From Lagopus muta (Eukaryota > Chordata > Aves > Galliformes > Phasianidae), in the NCBI RefSeq assembly GCF_023343835.1, contig NC_064443.1, positions 19,107,501 through 19,171,500 of the forward strand: 64,000 nt of DNA, given 5' to 3'. How positions within the stretch are numbered: position 1 is the stretch's first letter; every line of letters starts with the position of its first letter. The position numbers and the translations under genes were made by a program. The notes under the pieces were generated by a model. That model saw nothing but the letters and a program-made list of their open reading frames with translations, was not told the origin of the DNA and did no database searches. This document shows, piece by piece, positions 53,501 through 63,944 of the stretch.

Positions 53501-56500
53501 GTGTACAGAAACTTGGTGTGTGGGAGCAGGCACCAACAAGGGCAGGGTAGCACTGAGCCAGCCTTAAAGGAATCTGGCATTTGAAAGTGCCCCCGAGCAG
53601 TGGGGTACCAGAGTGTGCTGCTGAGGACAAGCACCTTGTGGCTTGTTCTCTGCTATGAGGTGCTGTGTAAGATACAAGGGGCACAGGGAGTTCCTTGGTG
53701 CAGCTTGCTCAGCCCCGCTGGTTTCTCAGCACCGTGCATCTCAGCGCTGCTCCCTCGTGCTGCAACAGGTGCTGCCCTTCCATCAGTTTAAGGAAAAACA
53801 CTTTATCCCTGAGAATGCCAAGGATCAAGAAGCAAACCTTTCCCCATGGATGTCCTGCTCTGTTCCAGATGTCCGTGAGCCAGCCGCAGTCAGGACGAGG
53901 GGTGCCGTGTTTGCGCTGCAGAGGGACCTGCATGGGCTTTGAGCCACATTCCTGGAGGTAATGTCTGCTGCGGTGGGCCCTGTCCCTGAATGCGTCCCTT
54001 CATGTCCTGCCATGTCACTGGCCTTGAGTGCACAGAAAGCACGGAGCTCTGAGTGCTGCCAGAAGGTGAGGGAGGGCCACAGTGCCTTGCCTGGGTGAGC
54101 ACTGAGTGGGGACCACCTTCCATCCCCCTTCCTTCACTGCTCCTACTCTTAAAAGTTTACCTTTAGTTTTATTTTTATGGATGCAATTAGCTGCTGTTAT
54201 GAATCAACCCTGCTTGTTCCAGGACCCTGCTGGAATACTGGAATACAAGACCCTGGGCTTGTATCAGAGTCAGTCTTTTCAAAACTTGATAGAAATGCTG
54301 GCCAGCAGAGAATGCTCCTACAGGCTTCTCTTTGGTTTATAGCCATTGCAACTAGCTCAATGCCAGGTCCCGAGCAATTCTGCCAGGAAGGCCTTTTGGC
54401 TGATGTCACACCCCAGCGTGCCTTTAAACCTTCCTACGCGCCGGGGGCTCCGTGGCTGAGCCTTCAGCCTCCATGCTCGTATTAAAAGCATGATGTCCCT
54501 TGTCGCCCATAGGAAAATATGCAAGTCGTGCAAATGCAGCCAGGAGGACCACTGCCTGAGCTCAGATGTGGAGGACGACAGGAAAATCGGCCGCCTGCTG
54601 TCAGACTCCAAGTATGCCACACTCACTGCTCGTGTGAAAGGAGGGGACGGCGTTCGCATCTACAAGAGGAACCGCATGATCATCACCAACCCCATCGTGT
54701 CGAGGAAAGACCCCACCTTCGACACCATCACATACGAGTGGGCTCCACCGGGGCTCACCCAGAAGCTGGTAAGGGAACAGCAGCTGGTTCCAGCAGGGCA
54801 CAGCTCGGCCCTGCAGCACAGTTGCCAGGAAGAACAGCAAAGCTTGGCAAACATGCTCGTAATGCTTAGTGTTGTGGAAAACTGTGTAAATATCCAAAGT
54901 AGGTAGAAAAGAGGAACGTATTGCCTTTGGGTTTTTATAGGCTAGCTTACATTTCTAGTAGAAGTCGTTACATGTTTTACAACAAGAACACTTGCTCCTT
55001 TGGTAACGTCCATGTCCTATAAAACTATTGCTGAGGAGAGATTCCATCTGCCAGCCATGAAGAATCACAGAATCATTAAGGTCAGAGAAGGCATCTAAAA
55101 CCCCCAGCCCATCCCACCATGCCCACTGGCTGCGTCTCTCTGTGTCACATCCCCACAGCTCTGGAACACCCCCAGGACAGTGACACCACCCCTCCCTGGG
55201 CAGCCCGTACCAGTGCCTCTGTCAGTGCCTGACTGCTCTTGGGAGAAGAAATCGCTCCTAATACCCAGCCTGAAGGTTGGGTGGTACAGGGAATGCAGGA
55301 GAGGGCTTTTAGGGGGAAAGCATTTGATGTCTGATTGCTGTGGTACTGGAAATATTACACATTATGCTCATTAGTGGACAGCTCTTCAAATTATGCAAAT
55401 AGTTTAAAGCTACTTACAATTGCAACCAGATTTTTTTTTTTAGAAGACGAATTGGGAAACAAATGTGAAATTGCAACTGCAGACCCAAGTGACAGACTGG
55501 TGATTTATTCCTAAGCCCAGCAGCCTTCACCCTGCTGCGAGGGCCCTGCTGGGCGCACAGCTGGAGGGCTGCTCTGGGGCTGCCAGGAGCAGAGCCCTGG
55601 CATTAGTGCAGGGCCAGGGCTGCTGCTCATTTCACTGTCTAGCTGTTCAGTCGCAGTGCTACTGCCTGGAGTTCCCTCTTGCTTTTTTGTTGGTTGGAGT
55701 TAGCACAGCAGGAATGTTTGTTTAACCAAAGTTTGCCTTCCATAGGTCCCGGAGGGAATTAGGGAACTTGTTGAGGGATGGGGAGAACAATGATGGCACC
55801 TATCCAGCCTAGCATGTGATTTATTAATCGTTCTGCCCAGCCCTGCATTTATCAGGAATTGAATTTTCACTGCTGAAAGCTGCCTGCAGGGCAGTGCTGC
55901 AGCACCTGGCACCCCAGGCAGGGCTGCTCTGTTCCCAAGCCCTGCTGCCGTTGCACTGTTTCCACTTTTGTGACACTGAGCACAGATGTTCCCTCTTGCA
56001 GATGTGTGTTTGCATTGCAGTGCACAGCTCCAAGCAGCAGGATGCAACGCTGAGCCAGCAACAGAGAAGGCTCAAAGTGAAGGTGCTTCATGGTGCCCTG
56101 GCACTTCTTGTCTCTCAAGGCTGAAGTTGTGCCTAAACAGATTGGGAAGAGTTTTAGTTCATATAAACAGTGCTCAGGAACTTTGAAGACAATCTTGATA
56201 AATTTTGGTTTAATGATCAACTTGACAGACTTGGGAAAATTACTGGGACGTCAGCAATTCTTGTGATAGTTCTAAAGAGACTTTGGCCAAAAAGCTTTTA
56301 GTGTGTAACTGACTCACTCCAGTGATTTCCTTCTGATGGCAAAGTGGAAACTTGGGTGTTTTTTTCTATAATGCTGTCTTGAAGTGGATGGCCCAGTAAC
56401 AGGGGAAGCTTGGGCACATTTTCATCAAGCTGTGCCTGGGTAAGTTAGGAGGTAGATATTTGGGGTCCTTGGGGAAAGTGGATAAAGCACTTCCTAAAAT

Positions 56501-59500
56501 ATCTCCAAAATGCAGGAGTGTGTGGTGAAAAGCTAAAATGGCCTTTCTCAAAATGTACCTGGGCACCATAAAATAGCATTTAACAGCAGTAAAATGTTAC
56601 AAAACAAAACAAACAAACAAAAACAACACAATAGTAGCAAAAGAAGCAGCTTTTTATTGCCCTTCAGTTTTTGGTGTTATTTTCCTAGTCTATTCTCTGG
56701 ACACATTTTAAGATGTGCAGTTATACCTGTAGGCATCCCCTTGACCAGAGCGTGAAGTTGCAATGAATGTGTGCACAGATATGGGGAGCTGCTGCCCAGT
56801 GCACAGACCCTTCTAGGAGCAGTGTGAGATGTTGCTCAGAGCCTGGCACTGGGGTGCAGTGAGGTGCTTCAGATGCACTTCTGGCACTTTCTGCTCTCCC
56901 AGATCTGCTGTGAGGGTGCAGTAGCCTTGGCCCATTTGTGTGGATTGGTCTCGTTCCACTAGGCTTACACCACACCACTGCTCTCTGCTGGTGCTCTTGC
57001 TGCAGCTGAGCCGTGCCAGCAGCTGCACTGTGGGCTCTGTCTCAAAGTTCATCATACAGCAGATAATTGTTTTGGTTGTGTTTCTTTCCGACTGTCGGGT
57101 GTCAATGGCTGTATCTTTACTCTGTGAGGCACTCTGTGTGAGGCCTGGCATGAGCTTTAAGTGAATTTTTGTCCTTTGCTTCCGTAGTTCCTGTTAGGTC
57201 TTCTGACTTCTGTGAAAGCCATCTTGGTAGCAGATCACTTTCACAGCATCGTCCAGCTTTGTACCCAGTTCCTCCCTGCAGCACCATTTCCCACAAGGCT
57301 GTGACTTTGCCCCAGCAGGCTTCTAGGTATCCATCCTGTCACTGCATGGAATCACAGCAGACTGAGTTTTGATGTCTAATGTAGCGTGCAGAAAGGTTAA
57401 CATATGCTCCAAGACATGGGGAAGAAGATGTGATTTCATTAAATCATTTATTTGGTGCTGTCGTAGAGCTGCAAGTGAAAATATTGCCCTGAAATATTGC
57501 TGTTTGGCTGAAGGCAGACAAAGTGGAAGCTGACTTTGAAGTTTACACAAGTGTGATGAGCTGCTCAGAGTTGTGTTTCTGTATTTAAAAGGCCATATTG
57601 AGCTGGACTGTGTACAGTGAATAGTTAATCACTTCTCCATTCCTTTAAAGTTCAGTTTTCAAATGCTGACCAAGTAAGAAACAAATCTAATGCAGCTGGA
57701 TGCTGGTCGTTAAGACCCGGTGGCAGAGAGCCAACTGGCTGCCCATTTGCTCTTCACACTACAATAGGAAAAATGCCTTGAGTAGGAAACTCCCTTCCCT
57801 TCAAGCACGGGGCCAGCAAGAAGTAAATGGCAGAGCCCCTTCCTGCAGATGTGGGTGAGCCTCTCCAAGGATGAGCCTCTCCAAGATCCGCTCACACTGC
57901 TATTATGGGAGTGGCAAGTGGCCAGCTGGGTAGGAAATGGAACATTGGGGATGGCTTCTTGGCATTCATGTGCTGCATGGCAGGGCATCCGTGGCAAAAC
58001 ACCTTCCCCTTATTGCACAATCAGTCTGGTAGTGCTGGCCTCGGAGATTCAGGCTCAACAGCCATCTGGCTGCTCTTTCCTGTTTAGGACTTTATGGGAG
58101 TTGTAGAGGGATTTCTTCCCGTAAATCGCCCTGTGTGCACGCCAGGGGGGTTGGGGTGCCCTCCTGAGTTCCCCTCCATGGGTGATGTGTCCCTCAGCCC
58201 TGGTCCCTGCGGCAGTCGCTCAAGTGACTGCTTGCACCGAGCGCACTTGGTTTCTCCTTGCCCACGTGCCCGTCAGAAGCTAAAGGGGTGGCAGGGTGGG
58301 GGTCCGTGCTGACTGTCACCTCTCACCCTCGCAGGCCATGCAGTACATGGAGCTGATCCCCAAGGAGATGCAGCCGGTGGCAGGCACTGACGGTGCCCAT
58401 TACCGCCGGCGGCAGCTGGTGCGGCAGCTCCCGGTGCACGACCACGACCCGTCCCAGTGCCGCGGGCTGGCCGAGGGTGAGGCGAAGCTGATGGAAGACT
58501 TTGTGAAGAAGTACAAGGCGGAGGCGCTGGGCGTTGGGGAGGTGGCTCTGCCGGGCCAGGCTGGCAATGCCAAGGAGGAGGGCAAGGCAAAGGATGCGGG
58601 CCCGGCGGCCGAAAAGCCCCCCGAGACCAGCAACGGGGCCCTGGAGAGCATGCCCACCGCTGGGCTCTATGTAAGTCCTGCCTGGAGGGATGGGGGCTGC
58701 TGGGGGGACAGCTGGGAAATGGGTGCCAGAGAGGTGCTTGTGGGAGCTGCCCATGCCTCATTTGCTTCTCTGCTCCCACTCATAGTGATGGAAGCAGGTG
58801 ATGCTCGTTGGCATCTCCAGGTCTGTGGTGTGGCACTGAGAGGCCCTGGGGTGCCCCTGTACCCATCCAGGCAGCAGGGAAGGGCTGTCTGTCCTCCTTG
58901 GCAGCTCATACCTGGTGAGCCAGCGAGGTGGGCAAAGGCCTCTTCTCCCCTTTGCTGTGAGAACAAGCGAGTTCCACTTGGGATTCTTGGCAGCTCTGAA
59001 AGATTGAACATGATCTGTTCCCAGGTGATGGGGTGTAAATAAGATGAGAAGCTGTGTGTTACAGCATGTGAGCAAGTTTTTTTGGCTCTGCCTCTGCAGC
59101 AGTGCAAGTGAAGGAATGCAAGCAAGAGGAGGCAGTGTCTCAGCCTCATGAACACTGCTGTGAACACGGAGGTGGTACCATGGAGGCTGCAATTGCCCGG
59201 AGGACTTGGTGCAAAGCACACATGTCTCTGGCCTTAGAAACACGTTTCCACAAGGAAACAACTGAGATTCCCTAATGCCCTTCTAGATTTATATTCTCCA
59301 AGCGCAGTTGAGTGGCCATGGTGACTGCTGAACACGTGCTTATCATAACATGTGCTCACTGAAAATACTTTGTACTGGCCCTTGAGGGTAACTTGTAGCA
59401 GAGGACGTAGAGCTGGAGAAATGGTATCTGAATGTTTTTAAGGCAAGATTTTTCTAGCAACCACTAAACTGAGATTGTAACATGTTAAGAGCAGTTTTCA

Positions 59501-62500
59501 TTTTCATTCCATATTGGGTAATGTCTCTCCTCTGCTATGTCCTTTCCTATTAACACATATCTGACTTTCAGAGTCCGGTGATGCAGTAAAAGTTTTTCAG
59601 TATTGCAATAAAGCATTGATTTGGACAAAGAATTTCAAGTTTTAAAAAAGAAAAAAAAAACAAGGAAGGTTTCCATTACACTCATTAATAAAAGTCATCG
59701 TAGCAATTAGGGTTTATTTAGACTACAAGCCTGTCCTTCTAAAAAAATACATAACTGGATGTTATTCTCCTTAGAGAATAAAGCATTATTTTTCTTGAGG
59801 CACTGGCTGGAAAATGGAATTGCAGTAAAATCACAGAAGCCACTCTTTGACCAATGTGTTGTGCAGCTCAGCTTGCCGCAAGCTCCAGAGTGCTGCGGTT
59901 TCCTTCTGTACCAAAGGCAGACCTGCTATTTCCCATTCTAGAAAAACACTCGTCATTTTTAATGTGATCTGCAGTGCAGGAATTAATGCAGCTGAAGGAA
60001 AGGGAATGGACTGTGTCCCACAGTAAGGAATTCCAGAAGATTTTACAGAACTGCATGGGGATAAAAGTTCTGCCGTAGGAAAATAACAGACAGTGAAGCT
60101 TTCTGTAGTAACTTAGATCTGTGTTGAATATCACAAGGTTGGAGGAGGAGGAGGAGGAGGAGGGTACCTGCCCCATAGAGCAAGGAGGCAGCCCGCCATG
60201 GCCTGGCTTGAGGTGGATGCTTTGCTCCTCTGTGTATCCCGGACTCGCAGACGTGCTTCTGCAGAGCAGTGAGGAAGGCTTTTTGGGAAGAGCTGAGTGC
60301 CTTTGGGTTAGGGGTGGGCCTGAGGGCAATGGGGTGCTGAACTGCATATGCTGGAGATCCTGATTCTGGAGCAGCTTGCCATGTTTCTTCCGTGAGTCCA
60401 CTAAAAGTAGGACGCAGACTCTCACCTATTTAATACCAAAGCTTTCAGTCAGCTCCAGCAGCTTGATTTCACCTATTTCAAATCAAGGTGTCTGCCTGAG
60501 CCATGGATTTATGAAGGCTGGGTGTAAAACACCCTGGCTTTAGAAGAGAATGACCCGAGAAGGCACTGAGCTCTGCACCAAGAAATAAACGGAGAGTTTC
60601 CTCAGGTGTCTGTGTGGTCCCTGAGTTAGGGCAGTTAAACCTCCTGTTGCACGTTCAGGCCAGCTGTGTTGAAATGGTGTGTAAAGGAAAGCAAACAGGG
60701 CCAACGTAAATCACTGAGGGCAAGGTATCTGAGCTCACATGGCTTCTTGAACTTTTCTGGGCTGCAGAGAGGGGCCCCACAGCAATATGGCTGTCCTATT
60801 AGCTGAATGCTTTCCACCGAGCACAAAATATCTTTTACCCTCCCAGAACTGCAAAGTCCTCCGGTGTTGTAAGCCACCGTGTTGGAAACAAACACATCAG
60901 ATCCTTAAGCTATTGGCCCAAGATAGCCGTTGTTCCAGCAGATTTAAGGCCAGCAAAACTGAGCAGGAACTCGTTTTGTGGGAGCTGCAGCCAGGGGGGA
61001 GAGCAGGGCTGAAAAACAGAGGGGGGGAGGGATGCGTTCTTGGACAGCACCTCTGGCAGCAGCACTAATAAAGTCTTCAGTCCTCTCCTACATGATGGAG
61101 GTGTAAAGTGAGTGCTTAAATGTAATCCCATCATAAATTTGAAGAGGCACTTTTTCTTTAGAGTGGTAGAGGAATACAAGAAAAGCATGGTGAAAATTTG
61201 CAATAGAAAGAAGTGGGGGTTTTAGTTTTTCGTTGTTTTTTTTTTTTTTTTTTTTTTCTTTTAGTAGTTCTTTTTGGCAAGAAATTTGAGCTGACTTGGA
61301 AAGCTGCTTGTGTTTATTCTGCCTGCTAGATCCTGCAAGATAAGCGGGGCTGGGCTGGGTGAGCCTGAAGGCTGCTGGAAGGCAGCAGTGAGGCTGGGTG
61401 CTCTGAGCAGTGAGCTGCTGCTTGGGGCTGGTGCCTGGGAAGGCGTTGGGATGTGGGGACATATCTGTGCTCAGCACAGAGTGCTTCCCTCGTGGTCTGC
61501 CCGTGCCGAGGTACGGCACATCACACTTGGCCAGCCCACTTTTGCACTGTGGGCTGTCACTTCCTGTAGTGGGATTGTTTTTGTTTTGTAGAGGAACAGA
61601 GAGAGCATGGCTTCTGCAGCGCACTGGAAGCTTATCTGCTCCCTTGCATAGTTCTTGCGAGTGTTTAGAAGGGCTGATGGAGCACTAGAAGCAGGCATAT
61701 CCCCTTCCAGGCTTGGGTACGTGTCCTCTTGTTCTGCCTTTTCCACGGCTCCAGTTTTGCTGCTAAAGCAGGACATGCCTGTCACCCTGTGGAACTGATC
61801 ATGGGGCTGCGTGGGGCAGTTCACAAAAGTCCAGACTGAGCAGAGGAGGTGGCAGTAGCAAGATGTGTGGCATGCTAGGAATACTTGCCCTGCAAAGCAG
61901 CGGGGTGGGCGTAGGTAGAGCAGAGCCACAGCCTGCTGCTGGGAAAGGAAATGCAAGCTGGAGAAAACTCCCTAGATATAAAGAATGATCTTTTTAGCAT
62001 TCATAGTAGAAACTAGCAAAAAGGGGCTAGATACAGTGGGTAAGATTCTCTGCAGATAGGCACAAAGTTCATAAAGAAACCACCCCAGAAAGGCTGCACC
62101 AGCATCAGCTTTATGGGACTTTCAGCCCATACTTGGCGGTGTGACAGGCAAGCTGCTTAACCCTGAACCTTTTATTTATGAAAGCATTGCTGATGCTTGA
62201 TGGAGAAGGCCTGACCTTGCCATCAGGGCTGTGCTGGATGAAGCCCCAGTGCTGTTTAAGAGCATGAGCTGGATTACCTAGACTTGAATGGGAGCTGAAG
62301 TGAGTGCCCGCCAGCCTGGCTTGGACGTGGTTGCCAGAGCAGAGCTTCAGAGCTTGTTAGCCACCCATAGGGTCACCCTGCAGGCACAGACAGTCACCAC
62401 AGTCCACCTCCTTGGACTGCTGTAAATTGAGAGCACTGCTGAAATCTGCAGAGTGACATCTGCCTTATGTAGAGACATACTTGTTAAGAGGTAATTAGAA

Positions 62501-63944
62501 AAGACCAAAGCTCCTTCTTTCTGTGCATAGTGTCTGCCTTTGACACGACACATTTTTAGGCACTGTGGTATGACTTAACTTTCTCTCAGATAACATTTGG
62601 ATTTTAGCACAGGTTGGCGGTTCTGGGGGATTTCCCCTGAGGCCATGCATTTATGGAGCTGGCAGTGGGCAGTGCCAGGCTCACTTGCCCAAGGACTTGG
62701 CTGGAAGGCCGTGAGCACTGCTCCAGATGAGGGCTGGCAGATGCACATTTATAATGACTTTTAATTAAGATTTGGTGCTCAATCCATGCTTAATACTGTC
62801 CAAATGTTTACAGAGGACAATGCAGTTGGAGATGTTGCTCCTGTTGGCCATGAGTGCTCTGTGATTCTGTCAGTGTCACTGAGCCCCACCACAGGATTGA
62901 GACATTTTTTCCAGTCCTTTCCTTGAGCTGCACGCATCTCTTTCTCTTCAGTGTTTTCTTGCTCTTTCACCTCACTGCACTGTTTCTATAGCATCACTGC
63001 AAACTGCTTTCTGCTTGCTGTGCTTTTCAAGCTGAAATTTGGCTTTGGCATTCTTAAATTTATCTTCACAGAGCAAAAGCTAGGACAAAAGCAGCCTGGG
63101 CAGTGCAGGATTACATGCTTTGTTTCCCCTGTCCTTTGCAATACGGAATGTCGAGCAGAGCACGGCGTTCCCTTCAGACCATTTCGCAGTGCAAAGCATT
63201 TGCCATTGCACGCAGTTTTGTTTTGCCAAGCTTACCAAATGGGTGGATAGGAACGACGCATCAAAAAGATGCCATGAACAGTAGTGTCTAAAGAGCCAGG
63301 CAGCACAGGCAGCAGTGCCACTGCTGCAGTTTTTGCAGCAGAAGCAGCAGCAGAAGCACCAGTGTTACGCTCTCTGTTGCAGCGCTGCGAGACCTGCAAG
63401 CAGGCGGTGCCGGAGGACTGCCCAGTGGTGTACGCAGAGCGCGCCGGCTACGCACGGCTGTGGCACCCGGCCTGCTTCGTCTGCTGCCGCTGCGCCGAGC
63501 CCCTCGTCGACCTCATCTACTTCTGGAAGAGCGGGGCCGCCTGGTGCGGGCGTCACTACTGCGAGAGCCTGCGGCCGCGCTGCGCCGGCTGCGACGAGGT
63601 ATGGGCCGGGCAGGCGGGCTGCGCTGCGCTGCCTGTGAGCAGCTGGACCGGGGCGCTCTGGGTGCCATGCTGTGTCGGCAGCCTGGCCCTGCTCCTCCTC
63701 CAGCCCGCCGTGTCTCCGTCCCGCTGCTGGGGCCGCCCGCCCCGGTGGGATGGCGGAAATGAGCGGCGCTGTGTTTGTCCCGTAGATCATCTTCTCGGAG
63801 GAGTTCCAGCGGGCAGAGGGGATGGCCTGGCACAAGAAGCATTTCGCCTGCCTGGAGTGCGAGACGCTGCTGAGTGGCAAAGCCTTCAGCCTGGACAAGG
63901 GCAGCCTGCGGTGCGCGACCTGCAGCCGGAGCAAGCGCCTCTGA
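44509..63944 (+). CDS. LMCD1: LMCD1, LIM and cysteine-rich domains protein 1 (dyxin), 6 coding exons
   Basis: Join 44509-44535, 53869-53957, 54513-54768, 58335-58670, 63383-63598, 63786-63944: 1083 nt, 360 residues plus TGA, all introns GT-AG and in phase. Domains seen: a cysteine-rich N-terminal region (C23, C26, C30, C42, C45, C47, C53), a PET domain at about 105-205, then two C-terminal LIM domains. LIM1 ligands are C238, C241, H264, C267, C270, C273, C291, H294. LIM2 ligands are C303, C306, H324, H327, C330, C333, C351, C354. The order (Cys-rich, PET, two LIMs) and near-identity to the remembered mammalian protein (for example [14 protein letters not shown] and [15 protein letters not shown]) identify LMCD1 rather than testin or prickle, which have three LIMs. 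Human LMCD1 is about 365 residues. Known roles are repression of GATA6 DNA binding, promotion of calcineurin/NFAT hypertrophic signalling, and Z-disc and nuclear location. The start is the first in-frame ATG in the CpG island, with purine at -3 and G at +4. All 16 zinc ligands are intact and there is no frameshift. Confidence 0.96.
48220..48276. repeat. Three-unit 19-bp minisatellite in LMCD1 intron 1
   Basis: Three consecutive units of GGGGATGTGTGCAGGGCAY (48220-48238, 48239-48257, 48258-48276); the third unit differs at two internal bases (CACTGCAT). Confidence 0.92.
49560..49790 (-). mobile_element. CR1 LINE fragment in LMCD1 intron 1
   Basis: Antisense CR1 blocks in the expected order: CACATCTCCATGTTCCTGGA, ACACCCCTGGGCAGCC, CCACTCTTTGGAGTAGAAAT, CTAAT, then GCCATCACCTCTCC and GTTACCTGGCAGCAGAGACC. 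The extreme 3' end (GATTCTATGATT type) is missing or unrecognisable. It is antisense to LMCD1, as are the other CR1 pieces here. Confidence 0.85.
52288..52523 (-). mobile_element. LTR-like interspersed repeat, copy 4 (antisense in LMCD1 intron 1)
   Basis: Very similar to the copy at 35 kb over the TCAGCCCTTAAATGGGGTCT to TCAGTCAGTGGGTCAGGCCG region. In sense (minus) orientation there is a TATA-like ATTTAAGGG (complement of about 52377-52385) and a donor-like ACAG|GTGAGC at 52300-52295, about 80 bases apart. If active it would start an antisense transcript inside LMCD1 intron 1. Confidence 0.72.
53869..53957 (+). CDS. LMCD1: LMCD1 coding exon 2 (residues 10-39, first Cys cluster)
   Basis: The acceptor TTCCAG is followed directly by ATG TCC; the donor is TGGAG|GTAATG, phase 2 (arginine 39 is split). 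It encodes the first half of the cysteine-rich region (CxxCxxxC, then GFEPHSW), matching the mammalian segment that precedes KICKSCKC. Because the exon opens with an in-frame ATG, it can start a 351-residue protein on its own. Confidence 0.93.
53958..54512 (+). other. LMCD1: LMCD1 intron 2 (555 bases)
   Basis: Donor GTAATG, acceptor CCCATAG. The sequence appears unique, with no recognisable repeat or gene. Confidence 0.85.
54513..54768 (+). CDS. LMCD1: LMCD1 coding exon 3 (second Cys cluster, PET domain start)
   Basis: The exon is 256 nt, with acceptor CCCATAG and donor CTG|GTAAGG. It completes R39 and runs to L124 at phase 0. It encodes [12 protein letters not shown], a basic stretch ([17 protein letters not shown]) and the PET entry motif [13 protein letters not shown]. 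Conservation with mammalian LMCD1 is high throughout. Confidence 0.96.
55065..55295 (-). mobile_element. CR1 LINE 3'-end fragment in LMCD1 intron 3
   Basis: Begins AATCACAGAATCATTAAGGT, the antisense of the CR1 3' terminus, then CCCATCCCACCATGCCCACT, CACATCCCCACAGCTCTGGA, CACCACCCCTCCCTGGGCAG and GAAGAAATCGCTCCTAATAC. This is the best preserved CR1 in the window and is antisense to LMCD1. It is 5' truncated, as CR1 copies usually are. Confidence 0.93.
56600..56630. repeat. A/C simple repeat (AAAC)n in intron 3
   Basis: AAAACAAAACAAACAAACAA-type low-complexity run. Confidence 0.9.
57856..57886. repeat. 16-bp tandem duplication in intron 3
   Basis: TGAGCCTCTCCAAGGA at 57856-57871 is followed directly by TGAGCCTCTCCAAGA at 57872-57886. 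Confidence 0.9.
58335..58670 (+). CDS. LMCD1: LMCD1 coding exon 4 (rest of PET domain and linker)
   Basis: The exon is 336 nt (residues 125-236), with acceptor CTCGCAG and donor TAT|GTAAGT, phase 0 at both ends. The first two thirds are PET domain ([35 protein letters not shown], then [13 protein letters not shown]). The tail is a poorly conserved Glu/Lys/Ala/Pro-rich linker that leads into LIM1. Several antisense open frames across this exon are GC-rich shadows. Confidence 0.95.
60141..60163. repeat. GGA trinucleotide repeat in intron 4
   Basis: About seven to eight GGA units; ordinary microsatellite. Confidence 0.95.
61236..61257. repeat. Poly-T tract in intron 4
   Basis: 22 consecutive T. 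It could be the tail of a minus-strand retroposed sequence, but the adjoining sequence is not recognised as one. Confidence 0.9.
63383..63598 (+). CDS. LMCD1: LMCD1 coding exon 5 (LIM domain 1)
   Basis: The exon is 216 nt (residues 237-308), with acceptor TTGCAG and donor GAG|GTATGG, phase 0. It encodes a complete LIM zinc-binding unit with spacing C-x2-C-x22-H-x2-C-x2-C-x2-C-x17-C-x2-H, plus the first two cysteines (C303, C306) of LIM2. [11 protein letters not shown] and [14 protein letters not shown] are the family hallmarks. Two further cysteines (C249, C271) lie inside LIM1 but are not in ligand positions. The exon is very GC-rich. Confidence 0.96.
63599..63785 (+). other. LMCD1: LMCD1 intron 5 (187 bases)
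   Basis: Short GC-rich intron between the two LIM exons; donor GTATGG, acceptor CCCGTAG. It is 187 nt, so not a multiple of three; reading through it would disrupt LIM2. Confidence 0.88.
63786..63944 (+). CDS. LMCD1: LMCD1 coding exon 6 (LIM domain 2, stop codon)
   Basis: The exon opens after CCCGTAG with IIFSEEFQ and encodes the rest of LIM2. Counting the two cysteines in exon 5, the spacing is C-x2-C-x17-H-x2-H-x2-C-x2-C-x17-C-x2-C. It ends in CSRSKRL followed by TGA at 63942-63944; the mammalian protein ends similarly in SKSKRS. The final exon of the CDS is separated from exon 5 by only 187 nt. Confidence 0.95.
   Translation: MIFSEEFQRAEGMAWHKKHFACLECETLLSGKAFSLDKGSLRCATCSRSKRL

Larger units (their letters stand above)
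44536..53868 (+). other. LMCD1: LMCD1 intron 1 (9333 bases)
   Basis: Donor GTGCGT, acceptor TTCCAG. It contains the 3' part of the CpG island, a three-unit minisatellite (48220-48276), a CR1 fragment (about 49560-49790), an LTR-like repeat in antisense (52288-52523) and short homopolymer tracts (for example around 51341 and 52891). No additional coding exon could be recognised. First introns of this length often hold enhancers, but no specific element could be supported by reading. Confidence 0.85.
54769..58334 (+). other. LMCD1: LMCD1 intron 3 (3566 bases)
   Basis: Donor GTAAGG, acceptor CTCGCAG. It holds a CR1 fragment (55065-55295), an A/C-rich simple repeat (about 56600-56630) and a 16-bp tandem duplication (57856-57886). 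No other gene is seen. Confidence 0.85.
58671..63382 (+). other. LMCD1: LMCD1 intron 4 (4712 bases)
   Basis: Donor GTAAGT, acceptor TTGCAG. It holds a short GGA repeat (60141-60163) and a run of 22 T (61236-61257). No recognisable exon or transposable element. Confidence 0.85.

Noticed and set aside
58273-59042. Open frames over LMCD1 exon 4 on both strands, including the + frame 58296-59042 as a stand-alone gene
   Set aside because: The + frame is exon 4 with intronic extensions past a canonical acceptor (58334) and donor (58671). The minus frames are its antisense shadows.
59868-60425. 185-codon minus-strand frame in LMCD1 intron 4
   Set aside because: Includes the complement of a GGA microsatellite (poly-Ser), no domain, and intronic location; judged chance.
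61236-61257. Poly-T run as the tail of a minus-strand processed pseudogene
   Set aside because: No gene-like sequence, polyadenylation signal or target-site duplication could be recognised beside it.
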